Origin: Bacteroidetes bacterium HGW-Bacteroidetes-8
GTDB taxonomy: Bacteria; Bacteroidota; Bacteroidia; Bacteroidales; UBA932
Assembly (NCBI GenBank): GCA_002840895.1
Contig: PHCZ01000006.1
Location: 62,001 to 126,000, forward strand
DNA length: 64,000 bases
Direction: 5' to 3'
Below, piece by piece: positions 24,523-33,270 of this stretch (its first letter is position 1; each line of letters begins with the position of its first letter). A program made the position numbers and the translations under genes. The notes below the pieces were generated by a model that had not been told where the DNA came from, searched no databases, and worked only from the letters and a program-made list of their open reading frames with translations.

Positions 24523-25929
24523 TTAATTATTGAACTCCAACTCTTTGTCCGGAATCGGGAATTGATACACTTTATTATCAACCGGTGTTCCCCAGTAGGG
24601 GATGTTCCCATACCCTTTTCGTTTGAAGAAATAGAACAGCTGCCCCTCTCCAAGGAACTCTTTTGCATACTCTTTATAAATCTCGTTTGAGAGATCTACA
24701 TTTGAGTCCAAAGAGGGAAGTCCCCTGTTGGTGCGTATGGTGTTGAGGTAAACGAGAGATTTTACAGGGTCGCTTTCCACTGTACACTCTGCACCGATTA
24801 GGTATATCTCTGCAAGCTTCAGGACAGGTATTCCGCTTAAAGTATTGAACTTTGTGATATAGTTGTCGTCTGTTTTGCTCATCCAGTCCAGATATCTCCA
24901 GTCTGAAGCCCCCCCGCTTGATGTCTCATAGAGCTCCATAGTTCTCTGAATACTTACCTTTAGAATATTGTTGTTATTTGCCGTGGCGATATCGAAGTAG
25001 TCGGTTACCTTGCTCTTCATATAAGGATCAATTACCATAAAGACTCCAAAGATCCTCTCACGGGCGAAGAAGTAGTAGTAGAACTGGGTTTGCTGCGACC
25101 ACGAAATCTTTGTTTTGGCGTGGTCTGTTGTGATCTCATCTACATACCCAAGTGCCGCGGTTTTATCTCCCATATATAGATTGAGTCTTGCAAGAAGAGC
25201 TGTTGCAGCATAGTAGTTGAACCAGGCCTTCCTGTCCGAGACAGAGAAGGAGAGAGAGGCATCTACAGTCTCATTCACTGGCCCCATAAGGTCAAACTCT
25301 TTAAGCAACTCCCTTGCTGCGAGAAGATCCTGTTTAATTCTTGTGCAAACAGCATCAATTGAAGAGAAGGGGATTCTCACGTTTGTGAACTTATCTACAT
25401 ATGGTATCCCAGGCAGGCTTTTGGTTACCACCCCATATGAGGGGGCGAACATCCTGAGCAGATCGAAGTGCATAAATGCTCTTAGTGCCAGAGCCTCTCC
25501 CTTAACTCGATTGTAGTTATTATCTGTAAAGATATCTTTGTCTGCATCAATATTGTCCAGAATAACATTACAGTTTGCAATGTTGTTATACATTGAATTC
25601 CAAATGTTTGTTATGATTCCCTTTGTAGCTGCCTCTTCGTAGTTGTACTTTGAGGCATTTGCATATTTATGCAGAGGTGTGCTTGGGATGTTGTTATAAT
25701 ATTGAGCCAAAACATCCATAAGGCCATAAGTCAGCTCCTGTCCGTAGAGACGATCGTTTACCAATCCTATGTACACTCCGTTTAAAACATTCAGGTAACC
25801 ACCCTCAGTTTTAAATAGATCTTCTTTTTTAAGTGAAGATTTAGGAGAGATGTCCAGCCATTTATTGCAGCTAGATAGCAGTAAAATGGCTGACAGTGTG
25901 ATAAATAATATTTTAGTATATGTTTTCAT
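24523..25929 (-). CDS. RagB/SusD family nutrient-binding lipoprotein
   Basis: A 468-residue lipoprotein (lipobox LSSC, Cys21) followed by NKWLDISPKSSLKKEDLF, the usual SusD N-terminus. TPR-like helices with ALALRAFMHFDLLRMFAP, and the C-terminal LAEIYLIGAE and LDTIRTNRG-type segments, are present. It closes over the SusC barrel as a lid and captures substrate on the cell surface. Only 14 bases separate it from susC. The substrate class cannot be read off, but accessory partners point to oligopeptides or other non-starch ligands. Confidence 0.95.
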   Translation of the reverse strand: MKTYTKILFITLSAILLLSSCNKWLDISPKSSLKKEDLFKTEGGYLNVLNGVYIGLVNDRLYGQELTYGLMDVLAQYYNNIPSTPLHKYANASKYNYEEAATKGIITNIWNSMYNNIANCNVILDNIDADKDIFTDNNYNRVKGEALALRAFMHFDLLRMFAPSYGVVTKSLPGIPYVDKFTNVRIPFSSIDAVCTRIKQDLLAARELLKEFDLMGPVNETVDASLSFSVSDRKAWFNYYAATALLARLNLYMGDKTAALGYVDEITTDHAKTKISWSQQTQFYYYFFARERIFGVFMVIDPYMKSKVTDYFDIATANNNNILKVSIQRTMELYETSSGGASDWRYLDWMSKTDDNYITKFNTLSGIPVLKLAEIYLIGAECTVESDPVKSLVYLNTIRTNRGLPSLDSNVDLSNEIYKEYAKEFLGEGQLFYFFKRKGYGNIPYWGTPVDNKVYQFPIPDKELEFNN

Positions 25930-25943
25930 ATCTCACTATTTTT

Positions 25944-28900
25944 TTAGATGCCAATTTGAAATGTTAACGTAAAGCTTCTTGCAAAAGGATAGCTTAGACC
26001 TCTCTCTTGTTTAACTGTGGAGATATTAAACACCTCGTTGGCGTAAAAAATAATCTTAAGCCTCTGGAGCTTCAGTCTCTCAAGTTGTCTCTTTTCAAAT
26101 TCATATGATACATTGACAGAGTTAAGACGGATGTAATTATCAGCCTCAATAAATCGTGATGTTGGTTTAGTTATGCTTAGGTCCGATATGTTTTTAAATC
26201 GTGAGATATCTCCCGGCACCTTCCATCTTCCTTCAAATACCCGGCGGTCTACGTTGAAGTTAGGGTCTGCATTTTCAACTCTGTCTACCAGAGTCTGGTT
26301 GTATGTCTCTCCTCCCAGACTATAAATCAGATAAAGATTGAGTTGCCACTGTTTATAAATAAATTGTGTGCCGAGGTTACCAAACAGATCGGGAGTCAAT
26401 GTTCCTCCTACAATCTGGTCTGCTGCATTCCAGGTGGTTGTATATTCACCGTTGAGTTTTTGGAAAACCTCGCTTCCTGTTGCAGGATCTATCCCCATTG
26501 ATGGAACTACCCAGATGGATTTCATATCCTGACCCTCAATAAAGCGCACTTTTGGCTTGCTATTGACAATAGCGTCCTGCTGAGTGTTCCACGCATCAAG
26601 AGAGTTGGATATCTTTAGCAGTGTGTTTTTATTGTGAGCAGCGCTTCCAAACAGAGACCAGAACATCCCTTCCGAATTGTTGGAGACGATTCCGATGTTT
26701 AGTTTAATCTCATACCCACTATTTCTTACCTGTCCAAGATTCTCTGTATAAGAGGAGAATCCCAGAGATGGTGGCAGGGTTACCTGGGTGAGTGCATCTT
26801 TTGAGTCATCTATATAGTAGTCAAAGGTTGCAGTAATGCGTTTGCTAAACAGCTCCAGATCCATCCCGATATTGTTTTTGCGGGTTCTTTGCCATTTGAG
26901 ATTCTCATTACCCATTGCGGTTAACTGAGCTCCTGCATAGTTTCTCTGATAGTAGTAGTTTCGAATATAGTCAAACATTGTAAGACTCTGATTCGGGTTG
27001 TAGTTTTGGCTTCCTGTAAATCCTGTGGAGGCCCTCAAACGGAGCATTGTTATAACCTTGGAATCTTTGAGAAAATCTTCGTAGTGGATGTTCCAGCCTA
27101 TACCGGCAGACCATAGTTTTGCCCATCGGTTGTTGGCTCCGAATTTTGAAGAGCCATCTGCACGACCGGAAAAATCTACAAAATATTTGTTTTTCCAAGA
27201 GTAGTTAAATGTTCCGAAGAAACCGGCAGATCTAAGAATGTCTTCCGAACCGCCCGGTTTGATTCCTCCGGAGCCGGTTGAGACCATATCGTATGAGGTT
27301 CCAAAGCTTGGATATGCAAGCAGACTGTTTGGAAACCCTCTGGTCTGGAAGACGTTGAGGTCTCCTCTTTGGGTAATTACCTCAACCCCTCCGTTAAATG
27401 TAACATAGTGATCTTTAATCTCTTTAAAGTAGGAGAAGACAGAGTTTGCATTAAATGAAACACCCTCTCCGTACTCATTTCTGTAGATACCTGCCTTATC
27501 TTTTTCGGAACCTATCTGACTGTTATAGAGATCCCGGAAAGAGGTGTGATCTGCAGGGTAAAATAGCTTATTATTCGAAACTTTTTTACTGAAAGCGACA
27601 GTATTTTTAAGTTTGATACCATCTGCAATTCTCCACTCCAGTTTGAAGTTGTTAATTATTTCGTCGTATGCCTCCTGGTCAATTACACCAATATTTGCGT
27701 TGTAAAGCGGGTTGGGAGTGTTTACATACTCAAAAAACTTAACGACGTTACCATTAATATCTTTATAGGGCAAGTAAGGATTAACCCTTGCATATTCGTA
27801 AAAGGAACCGTACGGAGAGTTTTTTGCAACCACATTGTTGTAGGTAAGATTATTCATAAACAGCAGATTCTTATATCTGTACTGAAAGTATACCCCTATT
27901 CCCAGACGGTCTCTGGATGACTCCTTCATCACTCCATTGTCTTTGTCATAAAACATATTGAGGTTGTAACGAAAATTCTCTCCCCCCTCCTCAACTTGCA
28001 GGCTATGTTTATGTGCAATGGAAAATGGATCAATTGGCTGTACCAACCAGTCGGTGTTGTAGCCCATTGCCACAAGTCTTAGCTTCTGATAGTACTCGTC
28101 CATATTCCGCTCCATATCGCTCACCCTGTTTGCTCCGGGATATACACCGGCCAGCAGCTCGTAGTCAAGTTTTTCAGAAGCATTCAGAAGGTCGTAGCCT
28201 GTAAGGTCTGCAGATGAGGTCTTGAAGTCTCCTTTATAGTTTATCTGAATTCTGCCTCTGGATGGTGTTTTTGTCTCAACCACTACAATTCCGTTTGCAG
28301 CTCTTGATCCATAAATTGCTGTAGCTGCAGCGTCTTTGAGCAGTGTAATTGAGAGAACCCGACTTGGATCAAGGTCAAAAATCTTTTGTGCCGAAACCTC
28401 AAATCCGTCCAGAATGAATGTGGGCATATTGGGACTATATTGGAACTCACTCTTTAAGCCCGGTAAACTGCCGCTCCCACGAAGCTCAATCTCGGGCAAT
28501 GCGTTTGGGTTTGAACCCTGATCTACATTCTCAATTATACGAAAGGAGGGGTCCAGAACCTGAATTGTTTGCAGGATGTTTCCACTGCTGATTTTTGCAA
28601 TATCTTCTGCTGTGATGGTGGTTGCAGATCCGGTATAGGTCTTTTTGTTGGCCTCAAAATACCCGACAACCACAACGTCGTTAATACTAGCAATGGCCTC
28701 CTCCATTACCACCTTAAGGCTCTCTTGCCCGGTGTATTTAATCTCTACCCGGCTCATCCCGATACAGCTGAAAAGTATCACCATATCCGGACTCTCCGGG
28801 AATTCAAGGGTAAATCTTCCATACTGATCTGAGTAGGTTCCAAATCGGGTTCCTTTAAGTAAGATGTTTACCCCGATAACAGGTTCTCCCTTGAAATTTG

Positions 28901-29303
28901 TGACAGTTCCCTCAACTTTTTTTCTGGTACTTGTTTGAGGTTGTTGCTGTTGAACTCTGTTTTCATTGACAACAATATAGTTATCTTTGAGAACATAGGA
29001 GTAGTTGTTCCCCAGAAGGGTGTTTAGCACCACATCCAGAGTCTCATCCTGAGCATTGATGGATGCAGTCTTTGTGACATCCACGCAATTGTTTGAGAAG
29101 AAGAATGTTAGTTTTGTTTGACTCTCAATCTCTTTGAAGATTTTACTCAACTGCTGCTTTTGAGCAGTTATAGATACTCTTTTCTGTACCAGTATCTCTT
29201 CTATGCTTATAGGATAAGCAGAGGTGATTGGGTAGGCAGATGAGAAAGTAAAGAGTAAAGGGATAAAGAGTAAAATTACTTTCATGAAAAGGATTTTTTT
29301 CAT
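25944..29303 (-). CDS. SusC/RagA TonB-dependent transporter with STN signalling domain
   Basis: A 1119-residue outer-membrane protein. In order: a signal peptide; an STN (secretin/TonB N-terminal) domain at about residues 45-115; a carboxypeptidase-regulatory-like domain at about 125-215 with GVNILLKGTRFGTYSDQYG; a plug domain at about 220-345 with ELRGSGSLPG; and the 22-strand barrel to the C-terminal phenylalanine-rich end. The STN domain is what lets such transporters signal to a FecR-type anti-sigma factor, and fecR lies 26 bases upstream. It imports the ligand held by the SusD lid, using TonB energy. Confidence 0.96.
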   Translation of the reverse strand: MKKILFMKVILLFIPLLFTFSSAYPITSAYPISIEEILVQKRVSITAQKQQLSKIFKEIESQTKLTFFFSNNCVDVTKTASINAQDETLDVVLNTLLGNNYSYVLKDNYIVVNENRVQQQQPQTSTRKKVEGTVTNFKGEPVIGVNILLKGTRFGTYSDQYGRFTLEFPESPDMVILFSCIGMSRVEIKYTGQESLKVVMEEAIASINDVVVVGYFEANKKTYTGSATTITAEDIAKISSGNILQTIQVLDPSFRIIENVDQGSNPNALPEIELRGSGSLPGLKSEFQYSPNMPTFILDGFEVSAQKIFDLDPSRVLSITLLKDAAATAIYGSRAANGIVVVETKTPSRGRIQINYKGDFKTSSADLTGYDLLNASEKLDYELLAGVYPGANRVSDMERNMDEYYQKLRLVAMGYNTDWLVQPIDPFSIAHKHSLQVEEGGENFRYNLNMFYDKDNGVMKESSRDRLGIGVYFQYRYKNLLFMNNLTYNNVVAKNSPYGSFYEYARVNPYLPYKDINGNVVKFFEYVNTPNPLYNANIGVIDQEAYDEIINNFKLEWRIADGIKLKNTVAFSKKVSNNKLFYPADHTSFRDLYNSQIGSEKDKAGIYRNEYGEGVSFNANSVFSYFKEIKDHYVTFNGGVEVITQRGDLNVFQTRGFPNSLLAYPSFGTSYDMVSTGSGGIKPGGSEDILRSAGFFGTFNYSWKNKYFVDFSGRADGSSKFGANNRWAKLWSAGIGWNIHYEDFLKDSKVITMLRLRASTGFTGSQNYNPNQSLTMFDYIRNYYYQRNYAGAQLTAMGNENLKWQRTRKNNIGMDLELFSKRITATFDYYIDDSKDALTQVTLPPSLGFSSYTENLGQVRNSGYEIKLNIGIVSNNSEGMFWSLFGSAAHNKNTLLKISNSLDAWNTQQDAIVNSKPKVRFIEGQDMKSIWVVPSMGIDPATGSEVFQKLNGEYTTTWNAADQIVGGTLTPDLFGNLGTQFIYKQWQLNLYLIYSLGGETYNQTLVDRVENADPNFNVDRRVFEGRWKVPGDISRFKNISDLSITKPTSRFIEADNYIRLNSVNVSYEFEKRQLERLKLQRLKIIFYANEVFNISTVKQERGLSYPFARSFTLTFQIGI

Positions 29304-29329
29304 TTTTTAAAAGTATTAGGTTAAGGAAG

Positions 29330-30529
29330 TTATTGTCTCTTTTCTACAATAAGAACTCCGGAGTCGTTTACCTGGAATTTCAGGTCGTAGCTTGCTTCAA
29401 ATAGTTCAAAAATATCTTTTAGAATATCATTTCTGTTAATCATTCCTGTGAATTGAATAGTTTTAGTCTTCTCCAATTTAAAATTGAAATCAACACTATA
29501 CCAATCACTTAACTTATCTGTAATCTCTGCTAACGTTTTACCCTTGAAATAGAACCTGCCCTCTGTCCAGGCCCGTACTTCATAGGAGTCTACCTCCTCA
29601 ACATTAAATTGCTCATCTGTTATGGTTGCCTGTTCATTCGGGCAGATCACTCGTCTTGTTTTAGAGATTAGATGTTCTACCTCCACCAAGCCCTCACAAA
29701 GTGTTATCTGATTTGCCCTGGAGTCAGTTTTAATATTAAACTCAGTCCCCAGGACTTTTGTTACACTTCTGTCTGAGATTACAAGAAACGGAATACTATC
29801 CAAATGTTTAACCTTAAAAAATGCCTCTCCCTCAAGATGCACCACTCTGCCGGTTTCAGAAAAACGGCAGGGATAGCGAAGCTTACTATTACTGTTTAGA
29901 AAAACCTCTGTCCCATCCGGCAGGGTTAAAAAGAACTCTCCGCCTCTGGGAACAACCAAGGTGTGCATCTGATTCTCCTGATCATCCGTGATATTTAGTT
30001 CTGCAATCTTATTGACAATACTTTTGTCCATATGATTGCCACTGTAAATCACAGAGTCTTTTTCAATATTTATAATGCTGCTGTCGTTTATTATGAGAGT
30101 AGCTTTATGTCTTTTCGGAACCTGAGAGATGTTGCTTAACACCTGACGAGTCTCACTGGAGATAAAGATGTTATTAAATAGCAGAGAAAAATTTATAAGG
30201 CCGGTAAAATTGAGAATTACTAAAAAACCTGCTACCAAACCTGCTGCATAAACCAAGCGCCTCTTCCCTCTATTAATCTTTGCGGTTCTCTCTTCTGACG
30301 AGATTATTGTGGTTAGTCTATCTAGAATTTTTTCGTAATCCGGCTCTTTTTTAGACATTATATTGTAAATTCGTGAAACTGCCTTTACATATATATTGTT
30401 TGTATTATCCAAAGAGCCGGAATTTGTATCTGCACTCCACAACCCTTTTAATAATTTTATAAAGTTTTTGTAAATATCGTTTTGATTGTATCTGCTCTCT
30501 CTCATAGTTTTGAATTTATTTAAAAGCAC
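29330..30529 (-). CDS. FecR-type anti-sigma factor
   Basis: A 399-residue single-pass inner-membrane protein: a cytoplasmic N-terminal part to about residue 85, one helix at about 88-112, the FecR periplasmic domain at about 190-295 (VPRGGEFFLTLPDGTEVFLN), and the DUF4974 C-terminal domain with TLAEITDKLSDWY. It should hold the divergent ECF sigma factor until the STN domain of SusC signals ligand. The CAAAATATA-like sequence at 30531-30539 on its minus strand is close to, but not, a consensus -7 box, which fits control by an ECF factor. Confidence 0.93.
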   Translation of the reverse strand: MLLNKFKTMRESRYNQNDIYKNFIKLLKGLWSADTNSGSLDNTNNIYVKAVSRIYNIMSKKEPDYEKILDRLTTIISSEERTAKINRGKRRLVYAAGLVAGFLVILNFTGLINFSLLFNNIFISSETRQVLSNISQVPKRHKATLIINDSSIINIEKDSVIYSGNHMDKSIVNKIAELNITDDQENQMHTLVVPRGGEFFLTLPDGTEVFLNSNSKLRYPCRFSETGRVVHLEGEAFFKVKHLDSIPFLVISDRSVTKVLGTEFNIKTDSRANQITLCEGLVEVEHLISKTRRVICPNEQATITDEQFNVEEVDSYEVRAWTEGRFYFKGKTLAEITDKLSDWYSVDFNFKLEKTKTIQFTGMINRNDILKDIFELFEASYDLKFQVNDSGVLIVEKRQ

Positions 30530-30542
30530 TCAAAATATAATT

Positions 30543-30582
30543 AGGGTGAAGCCTCATCACTCTTTTTAAGACATTTCACCCT
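30543..30582. promoter_or_regulatory. Inverted repeat in the fecR-sigma gap
   Basis: AGGGTGAA at 30543-30550 and TTCACCCT at 30575-30582 are exact reverse complements. The gap separates the divergent fecR and ECF sigma genes, so it could be a shared operator or a transcript hairpin upstream of fecR. Confidence 0.4.
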
Positions 30583-30619
30583 TTTTAGAACTTGTGTGCT
30601 TTACTACTTATAAGGGGAG

Positions 30620-30645
30620 ATGGTAATATAGATGTATTATACCAT
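30620..30645. promoter_or_regulatory. Second inverted repeat in the fecR-sigma gap
   Basis: ATGGTA at 30620-30625 and TACCAT at 30640-30645 flank a nearly symmetric A/T core. A sequence starting in this element (TATTATACCATAGAT, 30635-30649) recurs with one change at 12141-12155 upstream of the nitroreductase gene. Confidence 0.35.
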
Positions 30646-30672
30646 AGATATTAGATGTGATATAATTGACTA

Positions 30673-31227
30673 ATGGCAAATTATAAAGCAGATTGCGACA
30701 AGGTGTTGGTTAGAAGACTAATTATCGGGGATATCGGTGCTTTTGAAATTGTTTATCACAGATACTCCAGAGAGCTGTACTTTTTATCAATGGCCTATTT
30801 GAATAATGTTGAAGCTTCGGAAGATATTATTCAGGAGGCGTTCCTCTATATGTGGAGAAAAAGAGGGAGATTGTCAGAAAATTCAATATTAGGAGCCTAT
30901 CTCAGGAAAATTGTCAAAAATATGTGTCTTAACTATATCCGTCACGATAAGATTATTATGAGACACAGCAAACTAATATCAGAAGAGACTTCCGGAATCT
31001 TTTTCCCGGACGAAGATGAGTTCAATGAAAAATCTGATATTGAGTTTGAAGATCAGATTCGTAGTGTGAGAAACAGGCTGGAAGAGCTCCCAAGTTCTTG
31101 TCGAAAGATATTCATAATGAGCATTATCGAAAACCTTAGCTACAAAGATGTCTCAAGCCGCTTGGGTCTCTCTGTAAACACCATCAAGACTCAAATGAAA
31201 ATCGCCTATAGAAAGCTGAGAAAGTAG
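30673..31227 (+). CDS. ECF RNA polymerase sigma factor (divergent partner of fecR)
   Basis: A 184-residue ECF sigma factor: region 2 contains ASEDIIQEAFLYMWRKR, a flexible linker lies at about residues 100-130, and region 4 has LSYKDVSSRLGLSVNTIKTQ. It should direct RNA polymerase to its target promoters, most likely the fecR-susCD operon and itself. It is divergent from fecR rather than in the more common co-directional order, across a 143-base gap with two inverted repeats. The stop codon TAG is followed by CCTTGCCAAAG, like other repeat relatives in this window. Confidence 0.93.
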   Translation: MANYKADCDKVLVRRLIIGDIGAFEIVYHRYSRELYFLSMAYLNNVEASEDIIQEAFLYMWRKRGRLSENSILGAYLRKIVKNMCLNYIRHDKIIMRHSKLISEETSGIFFPDEDEFNEKSDIEFEDQIRSVRNRLEELPSSCRKIFIMSIIENLSYKDVSSRLGLSVNTIKTQMKIAYRKLRK

Positions 31228-31230
31228 CCT

Positions 31231-31252
31231 TGCCAAAGTTACAACTTTGCCA
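31231..31252. repeat. Short inverted repeat between convergent genes, related to the TTGCC repeat family
   Basis: The arms TGCCAAAGTT and AACTTTGCCA pair over nine of ten positions around a 2-base centre. It lies between the convergent sigma and lipoprotein genes and overlaps the latter's stop codon. The AACTTTGCCAG part is identical to the core of the 131-bp element's arm. It may work as a weak bidirectional terminator. Confidence 0.4.
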
Positions 31253-32567
31253 GCTCGCTTTTAGCTATTCGGACATAGTAGTTTTTGGCATTTGGGTAGG
31301 AGTCGCTGCTGCCACAGAGTAATAAAAGGTCTATATAGCTCTCAGATGGTTTGGTTCCTGAGCGTGGAGCGGCCAGGTATGGATAGATGCCCTCAATCTT
31401 TGGTACACTCAACCTTTGGTACTCTCCCGATACCCCCTTTTTGATATAGACTTTATCCCAGGTTGTACAAATATAGTACATCTGCCCACCTACCTCAATC
31501 ATCCTTACCCAGTTAGTCTTCTCATCGGTTGTGGTAAGAGTTTGGTTTGTCCAGGCATTCCCGCTGCGGGTTGCGTAGATAAAAGAGTTAAGCCACTTAT
31601 CACTCGGGTTTAGTTTGGTCAAATAGATTGTATTTATCAGCTTGCCGGCATCCTGATAGATATCACTGTTATCTACCAGTTGGGGGCGGGTTTGGGCAAG
31701 AGAGTGTGTTTGCAGATTTATTATATCACTGCTTGTCCACGAGCCGCTTCTCTTTTCAAAATAACGGGATTTTTGATATAAATTGGGCAGATTAGGACCC
31801 ACCCAATCATCCTGAACCGCAAGGATACTAATTCCGAAATCTGTAACAACCACGTATGGGTAGTAGTAGTCACTGCCAAGTGCTGTCCCGGCACTCTCCT
31901 GCCACCACTTGATTCCGTTCTTCTCTTTGTAACGTACAATATGAGATTTATTTAGCCCATAAGAGACAGCAATCAAATCATCTGCACCTATTGAGGCCCC
32001 AACGCGAATATTTACAGTCTCTCCCTGTGAGAACCCGTCGTTATCTACAATTACCTCCTGCTGGAAAGATGTAATATCTCCCGTTTTACAATTTGGAAAC
32101 CAGTAGTGCTTTAGCCTCCCGTAGGAGCCGTTTTCGGTTGGTAGGGTATATGTTGGTTCAAAGACAATCAGATGGACAATACCCTCTGAGTCTATAAGAA
32201 TATTTCCCGGTCTTGAGGTGTTGACGCTCGCCCCCTTTTGCCAGCCCCCCTCGCCATCTTTACGATAAATGGCAATTTTTGAAGGATTGGTAGCATTTGG
32301 GTTGGGATTATTGTCAATATTCTCATTTTCTATAACATACATATATACTGTGCTGCCATATCTCACGATTTTGCTCTGGTTATATCCCCACCAGGTACCG
32401 TTTGGACCGTGGTTTTTACTGCCGGGAATCTGCTCAGAAAAAACACTAATAGATGAAACCTCTATCTTCTCGCAACCTCCAATCAACAAAAGAGCTAACA
32501 TCACTAAAACACAGTTCGCAAAAATCATATTTACAGATTTTCCCGTCTTAATAATCTTGGTTTCCAT
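31239..32567 (-). CDS. Putative surface lipoprotein, beta-propeller-like
   Basis: A 442-residue protein with a basic N-terminus, a hydrophobic stretch and a lipobox IGGC (Cys32). The rest consists of repeated short blocks with aromatic and Asp/Asn-rich turns (such as RPGNILIDSEGIVHLIVF and KTNWVRMIEVGGQMYYI) typical of BNR- or sialidase-like propellers, but no Asp-box was found in full. The role is unknown. It is convergent with the ECF sigma gene and could be a separately controlled partner of the uptake locus. Confidence 0.55.
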   Translation of the reverse strand: METKIIKTGKSVNMIFANCVLVMLALLLIGGCEKIEVSSISVFSEQIPGSKNHGPNGTWWGYNQSKIVRYGSTVYMYVIENENIDNNPNPNATNPSKIAIYRKDGEGGWQKGASVNTSRPGNILIDSEGIVHLIVFEPTYTLPTENGSYGRLKHYWFPNCKTGDITSFQQEVIVDNDGFSQGETVNIRVGASIGADDLIAVSYGLNKSHIVRYKEKNGIKWWQESAGTALGSDYYYPYVVVTDFGISILAVQDDWVGPNLPNLYQKSRYFEKRSGSWTSSDIINLQTHSLAQTRPQLVDNSDIYQDAGKLINTIYLTKLNPSDKWLNSFIYATRSGNAWTNQTLTTTDEKTNWVRMIEVGGQMYYICTTWDKVYIKKGVSGEYQRLSVPKIEGIYPYLAAPRSGTKPSESYIDLLLLCGSSDSYPNAKNYYVRIAKSELAKL

Positions 32568-32605
32568 ATAGTTTTAAATTATAGGTTATCTCAATTTCTT
32601 AGCAG

Positions 32606-33244
32606 TTAAAATTCGAGAACTACTATAGAAGCAAAAAAAGAACCATATCCAATGTATGCAGTGCCTCTGTGATAAGGTTTTAGCTTTGGATTGTTTTCTA
32701 TCATCCCGCTTAAAATGTTTGTGGCTATCATACTGGAAAGATGTACAACTGCCAGATATTTGTGAAGTTTTAATTTGCTGAACCTCTTTGAACCGTAACT
32801 TATTCTGGGAGGAGCAAACAGGGCAAGCCCGGCAGATGTGAAATAACCGATATTTACAGCACCGGCTAAACCCTCGTGAAGGTCTAAAAGATTTGTGTTT
32901 CCACGATAGAGCTTCTCTCCAACAATTCCCTGAGCCACCATTCCGGCAAGCGTAGCATAACCAATGTAACGATGAGCTTTCATCATTGTCTTACGAATGC
33001 CTAGTTCATATTTACGACTCTCTTTTGAGAGCTCAAACTTTTTCATTTTTCGCATCAGACCATTTTCCCCCCACAGAATTTTTTGGGTTACTAAATAGTG
33101 TTCGGGGAGCAATTTCTGTAAATCCTCTTTGGGTTTAGGGGAGTTGTCTGCTGTAATTTCTGTTTGTGCAAGAGATGGTATAGATATAAGGGTAAAGAAC
33201 ACAAAAAGAGATAACGAAATTTTAAACAAATTCATTTTTCTCAT
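32606..33244 (-). CDS. Four-helix membrane protein with cytochrome b561-like histidines
   Basis: A 212-residue protein with a signal peptide (to about residue 26), a charged amphipathic region, and four membrane helices. A histidine stands near the start of each helix: KAHRYIGYATL, LDLHEGLAGAV, LKLHKYLAVVHL and PYHRGTAYIGY. Four paired histidines over four helices is the pattern that ligates two b-type hemes in cytochrome b561-like proteins, so an electron-transfer role is likely but not proven. It sits 26 bases downstream of the LruC-domain gene and before the lipoprotein. Confidence 0.6.
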   Translation of the reverse strand: MRKMNLFKISLSLFVFFTLISIPSLAQTEITADNSPKPKEDLQKLLPEHYLVTQKILWGENGLMRKMKKFELSKESRKYELGIRKTMMKAHRYIGYATLAGMVAQGIVGEKLYRGNTNLLDLHEGLAGAVNIGYFTSAGLALFAPPRISYGSKRFSKLKLHKYLAVVHLSSMIATNILSGMIENNPKLKPYHRGTAYIGYGSFFASIVVLEF

Positions 33245-33270
33245 AATTTAATGTTGGTAAATATAGCTAT

